Shown in pieces: positions 21,577 through 29,373 of a stretch of DNA of 36,792 nt. Position numbers and translations under genes: made by a program. A model generated the notes under the pieces. It searched no databases, was not told the DNA's origin, and worked only from the letters and a program-made list of their open reading frames with translations. Source of the stretch: Syntrophomonadaceae bacterium (GTDB lineage: Bacteria > Bacillota > Dethiobacteria > DTU022). The first letter of the stretch is position 1. The number at the start of each line of letters is the position of its first letter. The DNA lies in NCBI GenBank assembly GCA_003554395.1, contig PWGD01000026.1, forward strand, positions 1 through 36,792. The letters run 5' to 3'.

Positions 21577-21624
21577 AATCCCCTTTTCTCAGTAAGAAAG
21601 AGAAAAATTGGGGATTCTTTTTTT
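21577..21624. terminator. Terminator hairpin between convergent genes
   Basis: AAATCCCCTTTTCTC ... GAGAAAAATTGGGGATTCTTTTTTT. Confidence 0.8.
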
Positions 21625-21660
21625 ACTTCCTTCATGGCCGCAGAGCTATTCAAGATGACC

Positions 21661-22575
21661 TTACCTGGCGCATTCTCCGCCGCGGCCGGTAACTGTTTCC
21701 AGGGCGTGCTCCAGGACCGGGGCAATGACTTCCAGGCATTCGGCAACTGCTTTCGGGCTGCCGGGCAGGTTGATGATCAGGGTGGAACCGCAGGTCCCTG
21801 CCACCCCCCTGGAAAGCATAGCCCTGGTTGTGACCGCTGCTGTTTCCCGGCGGATCGCCTCGGGGATTCCCGGCACCTCCCGCTCGATAACTGCGCGAGT
21901 TGCTTCGGGGGTAACATCGCGGGGACTTAAGCCGGTCCCGCCGGTAGTAAAAATTGCATCGACCCCGCCTGAGACCATCTCCCGCATCTTGTCGGCCAGG
22001 GCGGCCTGTTCGTCGGGTACAATAACTGTTTTGACAACATCGCCCCAGGGCAGCAGTAGTTTTTCTACCGCCGGCCCGCTGGTATCTTCCCGCAACCCGC
22101 CTGCTCCTTTGTCGCTGGCGGTTATAACACCAAAGCGGTATGAGGTTTTGAGTTCCAGGCTGTTGCCGGCCTCGATCCTTCCTTCCCGGAGCACCTCGGT
22201 AAAAATTCCTTCGCGGGGCATAACGCAGTCCCCGGCCTGGTAGTAGATGGAGCAGCGATCGTGGCATTCCTTTCCAATCTGGGTTACCCTCAGGACCGCT
22301 TCCGGGCCGGCCTGAAGCCTGGTCCCCACCGGCAGGTTAACCAGCTCGATACCGCGGGTGGTTAAATTTTCAGCAAAGTCCCCCGGGCCGACATCAAGGC
22401 CCCGGGCAGTCATTTTAGCAATACTTTCTTCAGCCAGGAGGCTGACCTGGCGGTGGGCAAAGCCGGCGTGGGCATCGCCTTCAAGCCCTTGATCTTTGAT
22501 CAAAAAACTTTTTCCGATATTTTTTTTGCGCTCTCCCTTGTTTGGGCTGGTGCATACGGCTACAATTTCAGGCAT
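21661..22575 (-). CDS. MOSC domain - MogA (molybdopterin adenylyltransferase) fusion protein
   Basis: N-term MOSC: DQGLEGDAHAGFAHRQVSLLAEESI...GDFAENLTTRGIEL...GKECH; C-term MogA: ITASDKGAGG...DTSGPAV...FTTGGTGLSPRDVTPEAT...NLPGSPKAVAECL. Confidence 0.92.
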   Translation of the reverse strand: MPEIVAVCTSPNKGERKKNIGKSFLIKDQGLEGDAHAGFAHRQVSLLAEESIAKMTARGLDVGPGDFAENLTTRGIELVNLPVGTRLQAGPEAVLRVTQIGKECHDRCSIYYQAGDCVMPREGIFTEVLREGRIEAGNSLELKTSYRFGVITASDKGAGGLREDTSGPAVEKLLLPWGDVVKTVIVPDEQAALADKMREMVSGGVDAIFTTGGTGLSPRDVTPEATRAVIEREVPGIPEAIRRETAAVTTRAMLSRGVAGTCGSTLIINLPGSPKAVAECLEVIAPVLEHALETVTGRGGECAR

Positions 22576-23651
22576 CAGTACTGCTCGCGGCGGTAATAAC
22601 CGGAGCGCCCTCCTTTCTTTTCTATCAGGCGGATATTTTGGATGGTCATATTTTTATCCACTGCTTTACACATATCATAAATGGTCAGGGCGGCCACACT
22701 TACCCCGGTCAGGGCTTCCATTTCTACCCCCGTCTGGCCGGTCAGTTTAACCCTGACCCCGATCTCAATTTTGGCCGGGTTGCCTTCAACCGGATTGAAG
22801 TCGACTTCCACCCCGGAAATACCCAGGGGATGAGCCATGGGGATCAACCTGCCGGTTTCCTTGACCGCCATTACGGCCGCCACCTGGGCCACACCGAGCA
22901 CATCGCCCTTGGCCATGCTTCCTGCCGTAATCCGGGCCAGGGTTTCCGGGGCCATGTTTATTTCGCCCCTGGCATAGGCTTCGCGTCCGGTCTGGTCTTT
23001 TCCAGATACATCGACCATCCGGGGACGGCCGGACCGGTCGAAATGGGTCAGGGCCCCCTCGCCTTCCGCGCCAGGTCCGCGGTTTTGCTCTTTTTCTCCG
23101 GTAGTGGCAGCTCCGTCGACTCTCTTTAGCGCTGCTCCGAGAAACTCGCTGCATATAAAATCGGCCAGGGCTGTATGATCGGCAATATCGATAACCGGCA
23201 CTCCCACTTCCAGATCCCGGAGGTCGGTGACCAGGGCGATCGTATTGGGCAGTAAAAGCGGTTCCGGGTTAAGATCGCTCCGGATGACTTCGATTTTGGG
23301 GTTTCCAGTCTTTTTATTGCCTTCAACCAGGATCAAATCCAGATCTTTTAAAAAATCGGCAGCTGCTTCATTGCCGCTTTTGCCGGGGCTGGAACCGATT
23401 AAAATATAACTGTCCGGGGTAGTCATGCCCGCTACGTCAGCTCCGGCTTTGGCAAATCGCCAGCTGTCTTTGCCCGGCAGGTCGAGGTCATAATGATTAA
23501 GGTGGCCTTTCAGGACGGCTACTTTAAGGCCGCGCTGTTTCAACTCAGGCACCAGTTTTTCTAGTATGGTTGTTTTGCCCGTTTTGGATCGGGAAGCAAC
23601 CAGGTGAATTGTTGGCGGCGGCAAATCCCCCCCTCCTAAAAAATTTTGCAA
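22575..23651 (-). CDS. MobB - MoaC fusion (Mo-guanine dinucleotide biosynthesis GTPase + cyclic pyranopterin monophosphate synthase)
   Basis: N-term MobB-like P-loop VASRSKTGKTTILEKLVPEL, PGKDSWRFAKAGA; C-term MoaC ARGEINMAPETL, IPMAHPLGISGVEVDF, TGVEMEALTGVSVAALTIYDMCKAVDKNM. Confidence 0.92.
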   Translation of the reverse strand: MQNFLGGGDLPPPTIHLVASRSKTGKTTILEKLVPELKQRGLKVAVLKGHLNHYDLDLPGKDSWRFAKAGADVAGMTTPDSYILIGSSPGKSGNEAAADFLKDLDLILVEGNKKTGNPKIEVIRSDLNPEPLLLPNTIALVTDLRDLEVGVPVIDIADHTALADFICSEFLGAALKRVDGAATTGEKEQNRGPGAEGEGALTHFDRSGRPRMVDVSGKDQTGREAYARGEINMAPETLARITAGSMAKGDVLGVAQVAAVMAVKETGRLIPMAHPLGISGVEVDFNPVEGNPAKIEIGVRVKLTGQTGVEMEALTGVSVAALTIYDMCKAVDKNMTIQNIRLIEKKGGRSGYYRREQY

Positions 23652-23798
23652 CCAGACACGGGGACGGTTCTCCGATCTGATTTGCCTTTTAAATGCTTAA
23701 TTCCCTGTTTGATAGACCAGACAAAAGAACAGAGCCCGTGTCTGGTGTTCCCATGTCTGTTCCCATGTTTGTGATCGACCAGGCAAGAGAACCATCCT
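23652..23798. repeat. REP-like / GGGGACGG-family palindromic repeat region between moaA and mobB-moaC
   Basis: CCAGACACGGG (23652-23662) vs CCCGTGTCTGG (23735-23745), plus GGACGGTTCTC and imperfect complement GAGAACCATCC, and repeated GACCAGRCAARAGAAC. Confidence 0.6.
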
Positions 23799-23812
23799 CC
23801 AATCTGGTATTT

Positions 23813-24835
23813 TTATCCACCCGTTTTGGACATACTGCGCATGGCGCCGGGGTTGACCGTGCCGCAATTGCCACCGGCGGCCATCTGGTGCTCGACCGGC
23901 TTGCCGGAAAGCACCTTCCTGATCAGTTCCTGGAGGGCTTTTTTGTCATTTAAAACCGGCTGTACCGGCTGCTCATCCTGCCAGTAGAGGCAGGCTTTAA
24001 GCGAGCCCTCGGCGGTCAGGCGGAGACGGTTACAGCTGCTGCAAAAGTGCTTGCTGATCGGATGAATCAGGCCGATAGTCCCCTTGCCCCCGGGGATGCT
24101 GTATGACTCGGCCGGCCCGGCCCCCCCGGGGAGGGGAATCGGGCTTAAAGGCAGGCCGGCTTTTTTCGCCGTTGCTTCGATGAAACTGAGCGGCAGGTAA
24201 TGGTTGCTGTAAAAGTGATCATGATCGCCGATCTGCATGTATTCAATAAAACGGATGTGGAGGGGTTTCCCCCGGGCCAGCTGTAAAAAGTCGACAACTT
24301 CGTCGTCGTTGACACCCTTAATCAGGACAGTATTCAGTTTGACCGGGTGCAGGTTGTGCCGGAGAGCGGTTTCTATGCCGTTCAGGGCATCTTCCAACTT
24401 TCCGCAGCGGGTAATCTTGCGGTACTTGTCCGGCTGCAGCGTATCGAGACTGATATTGACCCGGTTCAGCCCCGCCTGTTTCAGCCCGGGGGCATACCGG
24501 GGCAGGAGGGTGCCGTTGGTGGTCATGGCCAGATCCCTGATCCCGGGAACAGAGGCGATCATCCGGATTAGCTCAACCACATCTTTCCGGACCAGGGGTT
24601 CACCGCCGGTGATCCGGATTTTACTGATTCCCAATTCCGCCCCGGCGGTTACAACCTGCAAGATATCTTCATAGCTTAGAATGGACTCGTGAGCAGCCTG
24701 TTCGATACCCTCATCACCCATGCAGTAAACACAGCGCAGGTTGCAGCGGTCGGTGACCGAGATTCTCAAATAGTCATGTTTTCTTCCCTGTCCGTCTTTT
24801 AAGGTCATAGTATAGGTCTCCTTTGCTACAATCAT
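23813..24835 (-). CDS. moaA: GTP 3',8-cyclase MoaA
   Basis: RISVTDRCNLRCVYCM radical SAM motif, ITGGEPLVRKDV, second cluster CSSCNRLRLTAEGSLKACL, C-terminal GG. Confidence 0.95.
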   Translation of the reverse strand: MIVAKETYTMTLKDGQGRKHDYLRISVTDRCNLRCVYCMGDEGIEQAAHESILSYEDILQVVTAGAELGISKIRITGGEPLVRKDVVELIRMIASVPGIRDLAMTTNGTLLPRYAPGLKQAGLNRVNISLDTLQPDKYRKITRCGKLEDALNGIETALRHNLHPVKLNTVLIKGVNDDEVVDFLQLARGKPLHIRFIEYMQIGDHDHFYSNHYLPLSFIEATAKKAGLPLSPIPLPGGAGPAESYSIPGGKGTIGLIHPISKHFCSSCNRLRLTAEGSLKACLYWQDEQPVQPVLNDKKALQELIRKVLSGKPVEHQMAAGGNCGTVNPGAMRSMSKTGG

Positions 24836-24873
24836 TCTGCTTCCTGATCCATATTTCCAGGGCAGCGCCTACT

Positions 24874-26784
24874 TTATTCCCCTGTCTTTTCCATAATCCG
24901 CCCGGCGTCCCTCATACTGTAGCCTCCCAGGGCTTCGACCTTCTCCCGGAAGCGGGGATCGGCGATGATCGCAAAGAGGATTTCAGCTTCTCTGCTCCGG
25001 TAGAAAGAATCGCTCATTAAAAGGTCGTACCTTTCCTCGGCCAGGGGGACAAAGTCCAGATCAAAGGCCCTGGCGGCAGGCAAAATACCCAGGCCGGCCT
25101 CAGCGGTTCCGGCGGCTACTGCAGCGGCAATATTTAAATGAGTGTGCTCTTCGCGTTCGTATCCGTATATTTGATCCGGGGAAAGGCCGGCTTCCTTAAG
25201 TAAATGATCAAAAAGAATGCGGGTCCCGGCCCCCTTCTGGCGGTTGATAAAACTGACCCCGGAACCGGCCAGGTCGCCCACCGTTTCGATGCCGTCGGGG
25301 TTGCCCCGGGGCACTATCCAACCCTGCATCCGGTAGGCCAGGTTGACCAGGGTAACTTCTGCGCCGGGGAGTATTTTTTCAATGTAAGGCCAGTTATAGT
25401 CTCCGCTCTCGGGATCAAACAGGTGCACTCCCGCCAGGTGGGCCTGCCTCTTTCCTACGGCGGCAATTCCACCCATACTGCCCAGGTGGGCTGAAGAAAG
25501 GCTTAAATAGGGGTCGTGCTCTTTCAGGGCCGTAGCCAGCAGATCGATAATCAGATCGTGGCTTCCTGAGGCCAGTAAATTATAGCGCAGTTCGGCCTCG
25601 GGGCGGTAAAGCTCAATTTCCACCCTTTCATCCTGCTCATGGCCGAGTGAATTGGCGGGGACGACAAGCAGGCCGTCGGCCCGGACCAGGGACATGGTCA
25701 CTCCTGCTCCCCGGGTAAGCGGATTAGCAATGTAGCGATCGCCCACAAAGCCCACCGTCATACGGACGAATTCTTCTACTCCCAGTTCGGAAACCACCCT
25801 CCGTCCGAGGGTTACCGGCATCCTTTCCCGCCGGGGGAGGGGAAGACCGAAATAGCGGTAGATCAGAGGCTGGACAAACCATTCCAGGCTCAGGTAGGCG
25901 GATACCGGGTAGCCGGGCAGGCCGACCACGGGCTTCTGGCCGATCTGGCCTAGAATGGTCGGTTTACCGGGCCGGGTTGCTACACCGTGCAAAAAGGCTT
26001 CTCCGAGCTCTTCAATGGCCGCATAAGTAAAATCCTTATCTCCGGCCGAGGACCCGGCGTTGATGATGACCAGGTCATATTTTTCCACCGCGCCGGACAG
26101 TGCCTGCCGGATCTGATCAGGATCATCGGGCACCTTCGGTTGAATCTCGGCTTCTGCGCCCCACTGCCTCAAATAGGAGGCTATAACGGTGCTGTTAAAG
26201 TCGGGGATGCTGCCTTTCCTGCGTTCATGCCCCGGATCGATAATTTCTGATCCGCTGGGTATGACAGCAACCGCGGGTTTTTTAAGGACTTCAATTTCTG
26301 TTATGCCTCCAGCCAGTAGCGCTCCCAGGTCCTGGGGACGGAGGCGGTGCCGGGACGGTACGATTAACTCGCCGGCCACCACGTCTTCACCGACAGCGCG
26401 GACATGCTGCCAGGGCGTGGCCGGGGCCAGTATTTCCGCCCGGCCGTCTTCATGGAACTGGACTTCTTCCACCTTGATTACGGCATCGAAGCCGGAAGGA
26501 AGAGGTTCCCCGGTGTTGATGCTGTCATAATCGTCCTCCGGCTTAAGCTGCAGCGGAACCTGGTCTGAAGCTCCAAATGTTTTTTCAGACTGGACGGCGA
26601 TTCCGTCCATGGCCGCGGCATGATACCCGGGCATGGAAAAACGGGCAAATACGGCTTCTGCCGTGACCCGGTCCAGGGCTTTTTTTACGGCATATTTCTC
26701 GGTTTGGCAGGGTATATTTACTCCGGCCAGAAATTTTTCCAGGGCTTCCAGCCGGGGAATGTTGCTCAAATAAACTTTACGCAA
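24874..26784 (-). CDS. MoeA (molybdopterin molybdotransferase) fused to C-terminal periplasmic-binding-protein-like (PBP/LysR substrate-like) domain
   Basis: MoeA motifs MDGIAVQ, INTGEPLPSGFDAVIKVE, INAGSSAGDKDFT, GLPGYPVSAYL; C-term SGSHDLIIDLLATAL...GSMGGIAAVGKRQAHLAGVHLFD...NRQKGAGTRILFDHLL. Confidence 0.93.
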   Translation of the reverse strand: MRKVYLSNIPRLEALEKFLAGVNIPCQTEKYAVKKALDRVTAEAVFARFSMPGYHAAAMDGIAVQSEKTFGASDQVPLQLKPEDDYDSINTGEPLPSGFDAVIKVEEVQFHEDGRAEILAPATPWQHVRAVGEDVVAGELIVPSRHRLRPQDLGALLAGGITEIEVLKKPAVAVIPSGSEIIDPGHERRKGSIPDFNSTVIASYLRQWGAEAEIQPKVPDDPDQIRQALSGAVEKYDLVIINAGSSAGDKDFTYAAIEELGEAFLHGVATRPGKPTILGQIGQKPVVGLPGYPVSAYLSLEWFVQPLIYRYFGLPLPRRERMPVTLGRRVVSELGVEEFVRMTVGFVGDRYIANPLTRGAGVTMSLVRADGLLVVPANSLGHEQDERVEIELYRPEAELRYNLLASGSHDLIIDLLATALKEHDPYLSLSSAHLGSMGGIAAVGKRQAHLAGVHLFDPESGDYNWPYIEKILPGAEVTLVNLAYRMQGWIVPRGNPDGIETVGDLAGSGVSFINRQKGAGTRILFDHLLKEAGLSPDQIYGYEREEHTHLNIAAAVAAGTAEAGLGILPAARAFDLDFVPLAEERYDLLMSDSFYRSREAEILFAIIADPRFREKVEALGGYSMRDAGRIMEKTGE

Positions 26785-26815
26785 AGGGCACCTCCTGCAA
26801 AAATCTTAGTCGGAT

Positions 26816-28042
26816 CTAATCCCATATTTCTATTTCCACACTTTCACCCGCGCTCAGGCCTTCTTTTTCGGCCGGGATGACCAGCAGCCCGTCCGCTTCA
26901 GCCAGGGTGCGCAGCATGCCGGAGCGGCCGAAGACAGGGACAGCATTGAACCCTTCCCCGCTGTTTGTAAGCTTTACCCGCACATAATCGGTCCGGCCGG
27001 AACGCGAGGAAATATTACGGGTCAGGGCTGCTTTAACGGTAGGCCTAAATCGTTTTCCTTCCCGCCCTGCCAGGCGGTCGATGATGGCCCCGCCGAAAAT
27101 TTTGAAAATATTCAGGGCGGAGACCGGGTGCCCGGGCAGGCCGAGGACGGGTTTGCCGCCGCAATTGGCCAGCAGGGTCGGTTTTCCAGGTTGAATAGAA
27201 ATTCCTTCCACGAGCAGGCCGGGTTGGCCCAGTTCCTGCATGGTCCGGGCGGTATAGTCGCGGCTTCCCACCGAACTGCCGCCGGAAAAAACCAAAATAT
27301 CCACTTCTTGCAGCATGGAGCGGCTCTGTTCCAGGAAGGCATCAAAGTTATCGGGCAGGATGCCGCCGTATTTAGGCTCAGCGCCTGCCTGCTCAGCCAG
27401 GTAGAGCAGGGAAGGGGCGTTGCTGTCCCTGATCTGACCCGGTTTTAGTTCGGCCCTGCTGTAGTTGACCAGCTCATCTCCGGTGGAGAAAAATCCCACA
27501 ACCGGCCGGCGGTGCGCCTTGACTGCGGTAATGCCGAGAGAGGCCAGCAGGCCAATTTCCGGAGCCCGCAGCCGGTGGCTTTTGGCTAAAGCCGGATCGT
27601 CTTTTTTTAAATCCTCCCCGCGGTGGATCACATTTTCCCCGGGCGCTACCTGGCGGAAGCACTGGATCATGGCCCCGGTCACATCGGTATCTTCAATCAT
27701 GACCACTGCATTGGCTTCCGGGGGGAGCATGCCCCCGGTGTGCACCAGGCAGCACTGGCCGGAACCGATTGAGGGAGCAGGTTGCCCCATCGCTACTTCA
27801 CCGACACATTCCAGCACGGCGGGAATTCCTTCTCCGGAACCGAAAGTATCTTTGGCGGCCACGGCATAACCGTCCACCGTTGAACGGTTGAAGTCGGGAA
27901 TGTTTTCGGGGGCGTAGATGTCTTCGGCCAGGCAGTAGCCCCCGGCTTTTTCCAGAACCATTTCTTCGCTTTTCAGCGGGACAAAATGTTCGGCAATTAT
28001 TTTTAAAACATGGTCAGGGTCGGTTACCCGCATTAACTTCAT
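26816..28042 (-). CDS. moeA: Molybdopterin molybdotransferase MoeA
   Basis: FNRSTVDGYAVAAKDTFG, VHTGGMLPPEANAVVMIEDT, FSGGSSVGSRDYT, GLPGHPVSALNIF. Confidence 0.95.
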   Translation of the reverse strand: MKLMRVTDPDHVLKIIAEHFVPLKSEEMVLEKAGGYCLAEDIYAPENIPDFNRSTVDGYAVAAKDTFGSGEGIPAVLECVGEVAMGQPAPSIGSGQCCLVHTGGMLPPEANAVVMIEDTDVTGAMIQCFRQVAPGENVIHRGEDLKKDDPALAKSHRLRAPEIGLLASLGITAVKAHRRPVVGFFSTGDELVNYSRAELKPGQIRDSNAPSLLYLAEQAGAEPKYGGILPDNFDAFLEQSRSMLQEVDILVFSGGSSVGSRDYTARTMQELGQPGLLVEGISIQPGKPTLLANCGGKPVLGLPGHPVSALNIFKIFGGAIIDRLAGREGKRFRPTVKAALTRNISSRSGRTDYVRVKLTNSGEGFNAVPVFGRSGMLRTLAEADGLLVIPAEKEGLSAGESVEIEIWD

Positions 28043-28068
28043 TTAAACACCTCTGTTATAATAAACAA

Positions 28069-28097
28069 GCCGCGCCTCCTCTACAAGAAAACGCGGC
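28069..28097 (-). promoter_or_regulatory. Possible expression-platform hairpin between riboswitch-like leader and moeA
   Basis: On - strand GCCGCG-(TTTTCTTGTAGAGGAGG)-CGCGGC followed by TTGTTTATTAT. Confidence 0.5.
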
Positions 28098-28103
28098 CTT
28101 TTT

Positions 28104-28206
28104 GGCACAGTCTCCTTTCCAAATACGGGAGGCGGGGGGATTTCTCCCCCAACCCAGGCCTTCCCCCATTGCTGTCATCAGCTGTAGGTGAACAGGCTCG
28201 GAGTTT
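28104..28206 (-). ncRNA. Moco/Tuco riboswitch-like structured leader of the Moco operon
   Basis: - strand RNA: ACTCCGAGCCTGTTCACCTACAGCTGATGACAGCAATGGGGGAAGGCCTGGGTTGGGGGAGAAATCCCCCCGCCTCCCGTATTTGGAAAGGAGACTGTGCC; CTCC/GGAG closing pair, GCTG-atga-CAGC hairpin, GGGGGA-gaaa-TCCCCC hairpin, GGGGAAGGC/GCCTCCC helix; sits ahead of five Moco genes. Confidence 0.72.
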
Positions 28207-28226
28207 AATTATGATTTTCTTGTAAT

Positions 28227-28255
28227 ATTATAACATATTTTGCTCAGTACGGGAA
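28227..28255 (-). promoter_or_regulatory. Likely promoter of the Moco operon leader
   Basis: Perfect TATAAT on - strand (plus 28227-28232) 21 nt upstream of the structured RNA; -35 weak. Confidence 0.5.
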
Positions 28256-28322
28256 CATCAGCAGACCCAGGAGTTCGGCTGCAACACCGTAAGAGGTCTC
28301 TTTCTATTTCCAACCCCTTATT

Positions 28323-28344
28323 ACCTACTTAAAACCTACTTAAA
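28323..28344. repeat. 2 x 11 bp tandem repeat ACCTACTTAAA
   Basis: Perfect copies at 28323-28333 and 28334-28344. Confidence 0.9.
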
Positions 28345-28581
28345 GTTTAAACTGCCAGATCCAGGACCGCCCCGGCGGCAATAATATCAAGGAATTCAGA
28401 AAAGGTAAGCCGTCCGTGGGTTCTGATTGTCTGGGCTTCCATGGGGGGATGATGGGGTAATCACCCCCGAAAGTAAAAGCGCCCACTTTCAGGAATGTGA
28501 GCAGGATGGTTTACAACGAGATCGTGTTGTCAGGGTCAGTTTTTGGGGATGGCTATAAAAATCCCTCGCTTTACGGGGCCG

Positions 28582-29082
28582 CTATTTTTTTATTTTTGAA
28601 TCGATTTCGTTCTCGGTGGGCAGCCTTTTGTGTTCCAGTTCTTCAAAGACGCGCATTACTGCCTGCAGGGAAAGGACCAGGTTTTCGCGCTCAGAAGGAT
28701 CGAGGCGCTGGGCCAGGTTATTAAAGCGGAAAGAGCGCCTTTCGAAAACCAGGCGCGAAAGCTGGCGGCCGTAAGAGGTCAGGCCGACCCGGACCACGCG
28801 GCGGTCTTTCTCATCCCCGCGGCGTTTAACCAGGTTCAGATTTACCAGGCGGTTGACCAGGCGGGTCGCTGCGCTTTCAGCGAGGTAAATCTCGGAGCTT
28901 AATTCTCCCATAGTCAGGCTGTCGTGGAAATAGAGGACAAGGAGGGCATTGATCTGGCTGGGAGTAATTCCCAGGCCGGTCAATTCCCGGCTTTCTTCCG
29001 TATTCAGGTAATGCATCAGTTTAGGGAATATGGCCTGGATGGCGGAGGTAAAATTTTCTATATCCCTGTAATCTTCCTGCAT
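28582..29082 (-). CDS. MarR family transcriptional regulator
   Basis: LTGLGITPSQINALLVLYFHDSLTMGELSSEIYLAESAATRLVNRLVNLNLVKRRGDEKDRRVVRVGLTSYGRQL, the MarR winged-helix pattern; GGGAG before ATG 29082. Confidence 0.93.
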   Translation of the reverse strand: MQEDYRDIENFTSAIQAIFPKLMHYLNTEESRELTGLGITPSQINALLVLYFHDSLTMGELSSEIYLAESAATRLVNRLVNLNLVKRRGDEKDRRVVRVGLTSYGRQLSRLVFERRSFRFNNLAQRLDPSERENLVLSLQAVMRVFEELEHKRLPTENEIDSKIKK

Positions 29083-29171
29083 GAAAAATACTCCCGTTTT
29101 CAAAAATTTTAGGGCATATTTTAAAAAGGCAGCCCTGGTCCTATTCTGGCGCGGTCCATTTTTATATTGAT

Positions 29172-29200
29172 AGATTATGCTACAGGCAAAAATATGTCAA
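29172..29200 (-). promoter_or_regulatory. Promoter of the marR-type gene
   Basis: - strand TTGACA (plus 29195-29200), 17-nt spacer, TAATCT (plus 29172-29177). Confidence 0.7.
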
Positions 29201-29222
29201 GTGAGTCCGATCGCTGCCGGTT

Positions 29223-29256
29223 AACAATTGTTCGCCGCAATATGATTTGATATACT
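29223..29256 (+). promoter_or_regulatory. Promoter of the AmmeMemoRadiSam operon with overlapping palindrome AACAATTGTT
   Basis: TTGTTC (29228-29233), 17-nt spacer, TATACT (29251-29256); perfect 10-bp palindrome 29223-29232 overlaps the -35. Confidence 0.6.
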
Positions 29257-29373
29257 AAAAACAAAGACTGTGAAGCGATAGAGATTTAACAACTATCAAC
29301 CGGGCCGGAGCTCTAACGGCCGCTGGTTCTATCTGCCGTTAAAGTTTTCCGGGCCAAAGGCAGGTGATGTTCA

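Noticed and set aside
21650-22267. 205-aa minus ORF MPRSLLHLLPGRGLRYAPRRNFYRG...
   Set aside because: Out-of-frame shadow of the MOSC-mogA gene, Arg/Gly/Pro-rich artefact composition
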